This document shows, in pieces, positions 1 through 6,224 of a stretch of DNA of 7,345 nt (the first letter of the stretch is position 1; each line of letters begins with the position of its first letter). The translations under genes and the position numbers were made by a program. The notes below the pieces were generated by a model. It saw only the letters and a list, made by a program, of their open reading frames with translations, did not search any database and had not been told where the DNA came from. Source of the DNA: Verrucomicrobiota bacterium (GTDB taxonomy: Bacteria; Verrucomicrobiota; Verrucomicrobiia; Opitutales; Seribacteraceae); contig JAURNO010000008.1 of the NCBI GenBank assembly GCA_030830145.1, positions 1 through 7,345 of the forward strand, written 5' to 3'.

Positions 1-30
1 ATTAAATCAAAACCAAATAAGACAAAAAGT

Positions 31-336
31 TCAGGAGGAGGCCTTTCCTTTGCACTTCGAGCAGCAAAAAGCGACCAAGACGTTTTTCTTCGCAGGCTTA
101 CCCGAAAAAGGGCAGGATTTGACGCCGGCTTTCGCCTTTCCCACAAAAGCCTTTACATCCTTGGCGGCTTTCTTCGCGCAATTGCCACAGCAGACTTTGA
201 AGGAAACGGTCTCTGCCGCGTTTACAGTCTTACCGGAATAGGGGCACTTGTCGTTGACTGGCTTGGCGGTCTTTTCAGCGGAAAAAGAAAACGAGCAAAA
301 GACGGCAAATGAAAAGAATAATAAAAATAATTTCAT
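31..336 (-). CDS. Small exported protein with two YHS/TRASH-like cysteine repeats
   Basis: This encodes 101 residues. Residues 1-20 form a signal peptide: Lys2, a long Phe/Leu-rich hydrophobic core, and a likely cleavage after SFSA (residue 20). The mature part holds two copies of one motif. Copy 1 has CPYSGK at 31-36 and CCGNC at 49-53. Copy 2 has CPFSGK at 75-80 and CCSKC at 91-95, offset by 44 residues. The pattern Cys-Pro-x-Ser-Gly-Lys, about 16-18 residues, then Cys-Cys-x2-Cys resembles the metal-binding YHS/TRASH type of small domain, so periplasmic binding of a soft metal such as copper or zinc is a reasonable inference, but function is unknown. The remainder is very rich in Lys and Ala. 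A Cys at residue 14 lies inside the signal, but the residues before it (AVF) do not form a good lipobox. There is no Shine-Dalgarno before the ATG. It lies downstream of the dehydrogenase-like gene on the same strand, 91 bases away; shared transcription is possible but not shown. Confidence 0.8.
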   Translation of the reverse strand: MKLFLLFFSFAVFCSFSFSAEKTAKPVNDKCPYSGKTVNAAETVSFKVCCGNCAKKAAKDVKAFVGKAKAGVKSCPFSGKPAKKNVLVAFCCSKCKGKASS

Positions 337-427
337 GTCTGATTGATGATTGAATTAAGTACTGCCAATATCGCTAACAGCAGAGTAGCTGGGCCTCAAG
401 ACGTTTTTGGAATATTTTTTAAGGAAT

Positions 428-1093
428 TCAAAGAATAGGGGGAAGTGCCGCCCCCCCTGCGGCATCTGCAATGGCAGACTTGATGGACTCTTGACCCGAA
501 ATTATTTGAATCGTTTTCCCCACTGAGTTGTAATTGCGCAAAACCTCGATTACGCATCGAGACAAATCCTCTCTTGGCAAAGTCCCGTGACACCCCAATG
601 ACTCGGCAGCTTGAATTTTCCCGCTACCGGGTTCGTTCGACAAAGTCCCTGGAGCCAAGATCGTATAATCCAAGCCAGAGGAGCGGAGTCGCTCGTCCGC
701 AACCCCCTTGGCCCTTAAATAATTCTGTATTCGGGGTGAATCACTCAAGGGATCAGAGCCTATGGCACTAATCATGATGAAGCGCCTAACGCTCGACTGA
801 CTGCAATCGTCCATCAGGCGGATGGCGGCATTTTGGTCTACGTCTATCGTTTTTCCTGGACCCGTACGAGCACCGGAGCCAGCCGTAAAAACTACGGCAT
901 CGAGGCCTGGCAAAAACTCGACAAGGCCTTTTTCCAGACCACCTACTGCGGAAGGAACACCCAACGCGGTAAACTTTGTTTGCTGGCGAGCCTCGCGAAT
1001 CAGGGCAATCGGTGAGAACCCATTGGCTGCCCACATTTGCCCGCAAAGAAGGGTTCCGACTTTTCCGTTTGCTCCGACAATCAATACCTTCAC
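428..1093 (-). CDS. Atypical short-chain NAD(P)-binding protein (SDR_a5 / NmrA-like)
   Basis: This encodes 221 residues, a normal length for the one-domain atypical SDR group that includes Bacillus YhfK-type proteins. The N-terminus is a Rossmann beta strand followed by the dinucleotide-binding motif GANGKVG at residues 7-13. VVFTAGSG (67-74) is the strand-4 region, RFIMISAIGSD (104-114) carries the Ser109 position, and YLRAK (125-129) gives a YxxxK pair of the SDR catalytic type. SGLDYTILAPGTL (139-151) is the strand typical of this group. It is probably a cytosolic NADP-dependent reductase or nucleotide-sensing protein; the substrate is unknown. The start codon is GTG: the reading frame has a TGA eight codons upstream and no ATG between, and GTG places the first beta strand exactly at the N-terminus. 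No Shine-Dalgarno is visible. It is divergent from gltX. The last codons cross a run of seven G on the coding strand (C at 451-457), which shapes the tail GGAALPPIL. Confidence 0.85.
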   Translation of the reverse strand: MKVLIVGANGKVGTLLCGQMWAANGFSPIALIREARQQTKFTALGVPSAVGGLEKGLVEFLPGLDAVVFTAGSGARTGPGKTIDVDQNAAIRLMDDCSQSSVRRFIMISAIGSDPLSDSPRIQNYLRAKGVADERLRSSGLDYTILAPGTLSNEPGSGKIQAAESLGCHGTLPREDLSRCVIEVLRNYNSVGKTIQIISGQESIKSAIADAAGGAALPPIL

Positions 1094-1199
1094 GAAAGGA
1101 CTGATATCTTTACTCGTGAATCATTGCAAGGAATCATGGGGCGAGAATTTGTTCGTCCCCTCTTGTTATTTTTATTAAAAGCAAGGGTTTTAATAAATC
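1094..1199. other. Divergent spacer between SDR gene and gltX
   Basis: These 106 bases must hold the starts of two opposite transcription units, the SDR gene leftward and gltX-glnS rightward. The part from about 1161 to 1199 is strongly AT-rich. No long inverted repeat, T-box leader or riboswitch-like fold is visible, and the spacer is too short for a classical T-box. Confidence 0.6.
1101..1129 (-). promoter_or_regulatory. Possible promoter of the SDR gene
   Basis: On the minus strand TTGCAA (1129-1124) and TATCAG (1106-1101) are separated by 17 bases, each matching the sigma-70 consensus at four of six positions. Transcription would begin about 7 bases after the -10 box, at or next to the GTG start at 1093, giving a leaderless or nearly leaderless mRNA. 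The hexamers are only moderate matches in an AT-rich divergent spacer (1094-1199), so this is tentative. On the plus strand of the same spacer I found no convincing promoter pair for gltX: TTGTTA at 1163-1168 is -35-like, but the best -10-like box (TTTAAT, 1189-1194) sits 20 bases away. Confidence 0.25.
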
Positions 1200-2711
1200 A
1201 TGACCGAACAAGTAAGAACACGCATCGCGCCTTCGCCCACGGGTCCCCCGCATGTTGGAACTGCCTACATGGCTCTTTTCAATCTGGCTTTTGCCCGAAG
1301 ACACGAAGGACGCATGATACTGCGGATCGAAGACACCGATCAGCTTCGGTCAACCCCCGAATCCGAGGAGGCGATCCTCCAAGCACTCTCCTGGTTGGGA
1401 ATTGAATGGGACGAAGGTCCGGACTGCGGAGGCGAGTATGGCCCCTACAGGCAAAGCGAAAGAACCGCCTTGTACCAAGCGGAAGTTCAAAGACTGATTG
1501 ACCAAGGGCATGCCTATCTTTGTTTTTGCTCTGCGGAGCGATTGGAGCAACTTCGCAAAGAACAAATGGCGAATAAAGAAACCCCGCGCTACGATGGACA
1601 TTGCCTGTCACTTACACCCGAAGAAGTCGAAGAAAGGAAAAATAGAGGCGATCCTTATGTGGTAAGACTTAAGGTCCCCGATGAGGGAGAATGTCGCTTC
1701 ACGGACGAACTAAGAGGCGAAATCTCCATCCAATGGTCCCAAATCGACCATCAAATCATTCAGAAATCAGACGGTTTCCCAACCTACCACTTGGCCAACG
1801 TGGTCGACGACCATCTGATGAAAATTTCCCACGTCATCCGAGGCGAGGAGTGGATCAGCAGTACTCCAAAGCACATTCTGCTCTACGAATATTTAGGTTG
1901 GAGCGCTCCAGTATTCACCCACCTCCCCTTGCTGAGAAACCCGGACAAGTCCAAACTCTCCAAAAGGAAGAATCCAACGAGCATAACTTACTATCAAGAC
2001 TCCGGTTTCCTGCCGGAAGCAATGCTCAACTATTTGGGTATGATGGGCTATACCCTACCCGATCAACGTGAAATCTTTTCCTTGAACGAATTTTGCGAAA
2101 CCTTCGAGATCAAGAGAGTGAGCTTGGGAGGTCCGATTTTCGACCTCGACAAACTGAAATGGGTCAATGGTCGCTACCTGCGTGAGAATTTAACACCCGA
2201 AGAGGTTCTCCAAAGATTGGTCGAATGGAAAGGGGGACCTTCATTCTTCAGTCAAGTCATTCCTTTGGCTCTCCCTCGGCTTGAAACTTTTTCCGATTTT
2301 TTTCCGCTTTCCCAGTTTTTGCTGAACGAGAACCCTCTTTATCCTTTCGATGAATTGGTGGGAAAGCAAGAGCCTCGGGAAGTTGCCCGCTTACTGAAGA
2401 TTGCAGAATGGGAACTCGAAAAAGTAGATTCTTGGGACAGGGATTCTCTCGCAAGCGTTTTTCAAATCCTAGCCGAAACAGAAAGTAAAAAGCTAAAGGA
2501 ACTCCTGACCCCATTCTTCGTATGCATTACGGGAAGCAAAGTCTCCCTCCCCCTGTTCGACGGCATGGCCCTCCTCGGAGCGGATCTGTCAAGAAGCAGA
2601 ATAAGAAAAGCTCTTCAGTTGCTTGCGGAAAATGATGCGGGGCTCAGCAAGAAAGGGCTCAAGTCACTTGAGAAAGAATACCGTCAAAGCTATGGCAAAC
2701 GCATAGATTGA
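1200..2711 (+). CDS. gltX: Glutamyl-tRNA synthetase (discriminating, Thermus-like)
   Basis: This cytosolic class I aminoacyl-tRNA synthetase joins glutamate to tRNA(Glu) using ATP. It encodes 503 residues. The Rossmann core starts with RIAPSP (8-13) and the HIGH-type motif PHVG (17-20). RIEDTD is at 42-47, with Glu44 matching the glutamate-site Glu41 of the Thermus enzyme. [12 protein letters not shown] (194-205) and VIRGEEW (212-218) add Tyr196 and Arg214 of the same pocket. The KMSKS-type loop is KLSKRK (252-257). The anticodon-binding half follows from about residue 330. The text from 240 to 330 is strikingly close to my recollection of Thermus GluRS. Arg360 (ALPRLETF) aligns with Thermus Arg358, the residue reported to reject the third anticodon base of tRNA(Gln). 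Cys108 and Cys110 plus Cys135 match three of the four zinc ligands of the E. coli enzyme. About 30 residues extend past the usual C-terminus. An AAGGG (1183-1187) lies 12 bases before the ATG, rather far for a ribosome site. glnS follows after 16 bases. Confidence 0.97.
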   Translation: MTEQVRTRIAPSPTGPPHVGTAYMALFNLAFARRHEGRMILRIEDTDQLRSTPESEEAILQALSWLGIEWDEGPDCGGEYGPYRQSERTALYQAEVQRLIDQGHAYLCFCSAERLEQLRKEQMANKETPRYDGHCLSLTPEEVEERKNRGDPYVVRLKVPDEGECRFTDELRGEISIQWSQIDHQIIQKSDGFPTYHLANVVDDHLMKISHVIRGEEWISSTPKHILLYEYLGWSAPVFTHLPLLRNPDKSKLSKRKNPTSITYYQDSGFLPEAMLNYLGMMGYTLPDQREIFSLNEFCETFEIKRVSLGGPIFDLDKLKWVNGRYLRENLTPEEVLQRLVEWKGGPSFFSQVIPLALPRLETFSDFFPLSQFLLNENPLYPFDELVGKQEPREVARLLKIAEWELEKVDSWDRDSLASVFQILAETESKKLKELLTPFFVCITGSKVSLPLFDGMALLGADLSRSRIRKALQLLAENDAGLSKKGLKSLEKEYRQSYGKRID

Positions 2712-2727
2712 ATCCAACGACAAACCA

Positions 2728-4419
2728 ATGCAAAACAACGATCAGGAAGAAACTGAAAAACCGCTCGATTTTATTCGGACGCGGGTCAAAGAGGATAAAG
2801 AGAACGGAAAAAACGATGGACGCATCCATACCCGGTTTCCACCCGAACCCAATGGATATCTTCATTTGGGACATGCTAAAAGTATCTGTCTGAACTTCGG
2901 GATAGCCGATGAATTCGACGGTCTTTGCAACCTCAGGCTCGACGACACCAATCCGGTTGCCGAAAAAACCGAATATGCTCAAGCAATTCAGGAAGATGTC
3001 CGTTGGCTCGGATTCGATTGGGAAGAGCGCTTCTTTCATGCGTCGGATTACTTTCAGCAACTCTATGATTGGGCGACAAAGTTGATTGAAGAGGGCAAAG
3101 CCTTCGTTTGCGACCTGAATTTCGATGAGATGAGGGAATTACGCGGCAACCTGACCGAATCAGGAAAAGAGAGCCCTTACCGAAACCGGTCGGTCGAGGA
3201 AAACTTGCAATTGTTTCAAAAAATGAAAGAGGGTGGCTTCCCCGAGGGCTCGAAAACCCTCCGGGCCAAGATAGACATGACCTCACCCAACCTGAATCTC
3301 AGGGACCCGGTAATCTATCGTATTTTGCACAAAGAACATCCCAAGACGGGTAATCAATGGAAGATTTATCCGTCCTATGATTTCGCCCATGGGCAATCGG
3401 ACTCGATCGAAGGAATCACCCACTCCCTTTGCACTTTGGAATTCGAGCATCATCGACCACTTTATGATTGGTTTTGCGAAACCCTGTTCATTCACCACCC
3501 TCAACAGATCGAATTCGCACGCCTGAACATGACCTATGTCGTGATGAGCAAACGCAAAATGCTTCGCTTGGTCGAGGAAGGGCATGTGGACGGTTGGGAC
3601 GACCCGAGAATGGCTACTTTGCAGGGAATGAGAAGGCGTGGATACACCCCGGAAGCCATTCGTGAATTCTCAGAACGAGTGGGCTTGGCTAAAAGGGAAA
3701 ACATGATCGAGGTTGAACTCCTCGAGCATTGCCTGCGGGCAGACCTAAACAAACGAGCAGTCCGTAGATTGGGTGTGCTCAATCCCCTCAAAGTGGTGAT
3801 AGAGAATTACCCCGAGGGACAAACGGAGGAAGTGGATGCGGTCAACAATCCCGAAGATCCTGAAACCGGAACAAGGAAAGTGTCTTTCTCTCGAGAAATT
3901 TTCATAGACCAAAACGATTTCATGGAAGACCCTCCCAAAAAATACTTCCGACTTTCGCCAGGAAAAGAAGTACGCTTAAAATACGCTTACTATGTAACCT
4001 GCAAAGAGATCATCAAGGACGAGAACGGACAAATCGTTGAGTTGATCTGCACCTACGATCCCGAGAGTCGAGGCGGGGATTCGCCCGATGGAAGAAAGGT
4101 CAAAGGCACGATTCAATGGGTCGATGCCGCGACGGCGGTTAAAAGCGAGGTGAGGCTGTACGACCGCCTCTTTCTCGACCCGAACCCCGAGGAGACTGAG
4201 GACGGAGGCGACTTCACCGACAACCTGAATCCCGAATCCCTGCAAATCAACGGCAACGCTTTGGTCGAATCCAGCGTAGTCGATTTACCCCCGGGAGCCC
4301 CCTATCAACTCGAGCGTATCGGCTATTTTTGTACCGACCCAGACTCGATAAAGGGAACCCAATTGATCATTAACCGAAGCGTTGCCATGCGAGACAGTTG
4401 GGCAAAAGCAAATAAGTGA
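2728..4419 (+). CDS. glnS: Glutaminyl-tRNA synthetase
   Basis: This cytosolic class I synthetase charges tRNA(Gln) directly with glutamine. It encodes 563 residues, close to the 554 of E. coli GlnRS and aligned along its whole length. FIRTRVKED (15-23) is the usual N-terminal helix. [13 protein letters not shown] (37-49) carries the HIGH motif HLGH (46-49). LDDTNP is at 71-76, YPSYDF (214-219) holds the pocket Tyr217, and VMSKRK (272-277) is the KMSKS loop. Cys235 (HSLCTLEF) and Gln260 match E. coli Cys229 and Gln255, positions known to set glutamine over glutamate, so this is a true GlnRS. Residues from about 345 to 550 form the two anticodon-binding beta barrels. The protein ends at RDSWAKANK, the normal GlnRS end, so there is no fused YqeY domain as in some bacteria. 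The ATG 16 bases after the gltX stop fixes the N-terminus; no Shine-Dalgarno is visible in that gap, so translational coupling or an SD-independent start is likely. Confidence 0.97.
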   Translation: MQNNDQEETEKPLDFIRTRVKEDKENGKNDGRIHTRFPPEPNGYLHLGHAKSICLNFGIADEFDGLCNLRLDDTNPVAEKTEYAQAIQEDVRWLGFDWEERFFHASDYFQQLYDWATKLIEEGKAFVCDLNFDEMRELRGNLTESGKESPYRNRSVEENLQLFQKMKEGGFPEGSKTLRAKIDMTSPNLNLRDPVIYRILHKEHPKTGNQWKIYPSYDFAHGQSDSIEGITHSLCTLEFEHHRPLYDWFCETLFIHHPQQIEFARLNMTYVVMSKRKMLRLVEEGHVDGWDDPRMATLQGMRRRGYTPEAIREFSERVGLAKRENMIEVELLEHCLRADLNKRAVRRLGVLNPLKVVIENYPEGQTEEVDAVNNPEDPETGTRKVSFSREIFIDQNDFMEDPPKKYFRLSPGKEVRLKYAYYVTCKEIIKDENGQIVELICTYDPESRGGDSPDGRKVKGTIQWVDAATAVKSEVRLYDRLFLDPNPEETEDGGDFTDNLNPESLQINGNALVESSVVDLPPGAPYQLERIGYFCTDPDSIKGTQLIINRSVAMRDSWAKANK

Positions 4420-4498
4420 CTAAACGAATGACTGAATTGCAACTCAGGATTCATGCTTGCCAACGGGACTTAATTTGAGATCATTAAATTTACTACCC

Positions 4499-4528
4499 TT
4501 GTCCTTAAAACATACAACAGCCTAATAT
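4499..4528 (+). promoter_or_regulatory. Possible promoter of the MFS gene
   Basis: TTGTCC (4499-4504) and TAATAT (4523-4528), 18 bases apart, each match the sigma-70 consensus at four of six positions. They lie in the 112-base gap after glnS. Transcription would start near 4535, just inside the first ATG (4532), which would favour the second in-frame ATG at 4559. The alternative -10 TATACT (4526-4531) is a better hexamer but abuts the ATG and lacks a -35 box at the right distance. Tentative. Confidence 0.25.
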
Positions 4529-4531
4529 ACT

Positions 4532-6103
4532 ATGAGTAGCCAAGAGTCGGAACCTGATATGAAATTATTTTGGGGGTGCTTCATCGCCCTCATTACAACT
4601 GCCTTTGCATTTATTACGAGAGCCTTCCTCGTCAATGCAGATTCCTTTTGGCCCAAAACTTTTGATTTGGACCAAGTGCAGGGACAAGAGCTTTTTCAGG
4701 CTGGAGTTTGGCCTTTCGCAATTAGCATCATAGTTTTCAGTCTGATTATCGACAGGGTCGGATACCGTTCGGCCATGATTTTCAGTTTCGTCTGTTACGC
4801 AGCCTATGCCGTCCTGGCTTTTATGGCTTACGGAGTTGTTACAGCGGAAGGTCTTTCTGGTGACGCACTGAAGGATGCGCAAGGAGAAGCTTACACCCTT
4901 CTTTATTGGGGTTCGGTGATTTTAGGTCTCGGGAACGGAACAGTCGAAGCCTTCATCAATCCTGTCGTCGCCACGATGTTCAAGAAAGACAAAACAAAAT
5001 GGCTGAATATCCTGCACGCCGGTTGGCCTGGAGGTCTTGTGCTCGGCGGTCTGCTGACCATACTCTTGGGTGCTCAGGCGGCAGAGGATTGGCGGATACT
5101 CATCTATCTGATTGCCATTCCCGCAGTTGTTTATCTTTTCATGCTCTTAAAGACGAAGTTCCCCGTAAACGAACGGGTCTCCGCAGGCACATCTTTTAAA
5201 GAGATGCTTGCTGAGTTCGGTTTTTTCGGTGCTCTTCTTGCTGGATATTTAATCTTTCGCCAGCTAGGCATGGTCTTTGAGTGGGATGACAACTTCGTTT
5301 ATTTCGTCACACTATCTGCCGCTACTGCTTACGGTATTTACTGTAGCTCGCTCGGAAGACCTTTAATTATATTCATGTGCCTGATTATGATTCCATTGGC
5401 CACCACGGAACTCGGAACAGATAGTGCCATTGCTGGCCTAATGGAAGAACCCTTAAAGAAAGAGGGAGCTGGAGAAGGGGCTGGCCTATGGGTTCTGATA
5501 TACACCTCTGCAATCATGATGGTTTTGCGCTTTTTCGCCGGTCCAATTGTTGGAAAACTCGGTCCCCTGGGATTGCTTGCAGCATCCGCCGTTCTGGCAA
5601 TTGCCGGTCTTTACTTCCTCAGTGACGCCGAAGGTATTGCCATGATCTTCGTTTTTGCCACCCTTTATGGCTTCGGCAAAACTTTCTTTTGGCCGACCAC
5701 CCTCGGCGTTGTATCCGAACAGTGCCCCAAAGGTGGTGCCCTCACCCTTAATGCAATTGCCGGAATTGGTATGTTGGCAGTAGGAATCCTTGGTGGACCC
5801 GTCATTGGAAAAATGACGGAAGATTCAATCAAGGCTTCAGTCGAAGAAGCGACTTCCGAGGAAACCTACGTTTCCATATCCAATGAAAGCACTTATTTCC
5901 TGGGCGATTATACAGCCGTTGATACAGGCAAAGTTGATGCCTTGCCAGAAGATGAGGCCAAGAAAATCAAAGGCAGCATTCAGAGTGGCAAGCAAGGTTC
6001 TCTTGCAAGCGTAGCAATATTTCCTGTATTTATGCTCGCATGCTATCTTTTGTTGATTTTTTACTTCAACAGAAAAGGCGGCTACAAGCCAGTCGAGATT
6101 TAA
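4532..6103 (+). CDS. MFS transporter, possibly a sugar permease (FucP/FHS-like)
   Basis: This inner-membrane secondary transporter encodes 523 residues with about 12-14 hydrophobic segments (roughly 11-33, 55-73, 80-102, 122-147, 160-180, 187-206, 230-248, 255-290, 318-335, 344-362, 367-392, 404-424, 491-511). The MFS loop 2-3 signature is present in reduced form as IIDRVGYRS (72-80). GLGNGTVEAFINP (132-144) and NILHAGWPGGLVLGG (159-173) resemble the helix 4-5 region of the FucP/FHS sugar:proton symporters, so sugar uptake is my inference; the substrate is unknown. Odd points: residues 426-490 form a charged, mostly Glu/Lys/Ser soluble stretch between the last two helices, where MFS proteins usually have only a short loop. 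The start is also uncertain. ATG at 4532 has no ribosome site, whereas Met10 (ATG at 4559) directly precedes the first helix and has GGAA (4549-4552) at 6 bases. It stands alone, with a terminator after its stop. Confidence 0.9.
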   Translation: MSSQESEPDMKLFWGCFIALITTAFAFITRAFLVNADSFWPKTFDLDQVQGQELFQAGVWPFAISIIVFSLIIDRVGYRSAMIFSFVCYAAYAVLAFMAYGVVTAEGLSGDALKDAQGEAYTLLYWGSVILGLGNGTVEAFINPVVATMFKKDKTKWLNILHAGWPGGLVLGGLLTILLGAQAAEDWRILIYLIAIPAVVYLFMLLKTKFPVNERVSAGTSFKEMLAEFGFFGALLAGYLIFRQLGMVFEWDDNFVYFVTLSAATAYGIYCSSLGRPLIIFMCLIMIPLATTELGTDSAIAGLMEEPLKKEGAGEGAGLWVLIYTSAIMMVLRFFAGPIVGKLGPLGLLAASAVLAIAGLYFLSDAEGIAMIFVFATLYGFGKTFFWPTTLGVVSEQCPKGGALTLNAIAGIGMLAVGILGGPVIGKMTEDSIKASVEEATSEETYVSISNESTYFLGDYTAVDTGKVDALPEDEAKKIKGSIQSGKQGSLASVAIFPVFMLACYLLLIFYFNRKGGYKPVEI

Positions 6104-6125
6104 AGTCTACTTTTATTCCCTTTAC

Positions 6126-6161
6126 AAAAAAAACCATATCCTGTGGGATGTGGTTTTTTTT
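6126..6161 (+). terminator. Intrinsic terminator after the MFS gene
   Basis: A16-bp stem pairs 6126-6141 with 6146-6161 around a four-base loop TGTG (6142-6145). Every position pairs, with one T-G wobble (6137 with 6150). The base of the stem is eight A opposite eight T, so the descending arm supplies the U-tract in RNA on the plus strand, and the complementary A run would supply one on the minus strand as well. It begins 22 bases after the MFS stop codon. The structure separates the transporter from the downstream oxidoreductase. Confidence 0.92.
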
Positions 6162-6224
6162 GTGTCAGGTGTGACCTTCCAGCAAACCTGCCAATCACAT
6201 CAATAATCCCAATACATTAAAATT

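Noticed and set aside
451..457. Run of seven C near the end of the SDR gene, as a possible phase-variation tract or frameshift
   Set aside because: The tract is short and the frame ends normally a few codons later; a length change would alter only the tail, so a switch is unlikely.
1094..1199. T-box or other riboswitch in front of the synthetase operon
   Set aside because: The leader is too short and lacks the conserved T-box sequence and a terminator hairpin.
822..1405. Plus-strand open frames of about 118 and 122 codons over the SDR gene and the start of gltX
   Set aside because: They overlap the SDR gene antisense or gltX in another frame and their translations show no domain; the true frames have clear family motifs.
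2659..3060. A 133-codon open frame on the minus strand across the gltX-glnS junction
   Set aside because: It runs opposite two strongly conserved synthetase genes, shows no recognisable domain, and is explained by the codon use of the real genes.
4426..4452. Imperfect hairpin after glnS (GAAT..CTGA pairing with TCAG..ATTC)
   Set aside because: Only about eight pairs with a bulge and no following T run, so I do not call it a terminator.
6166..6190. Five-base inverted repeat CAGGT...ACCTG before the oxidoreductase gene, as an operator
   Set aside because: Arms this short with a 15-base spacer are expected by chance, and there is no second copy.
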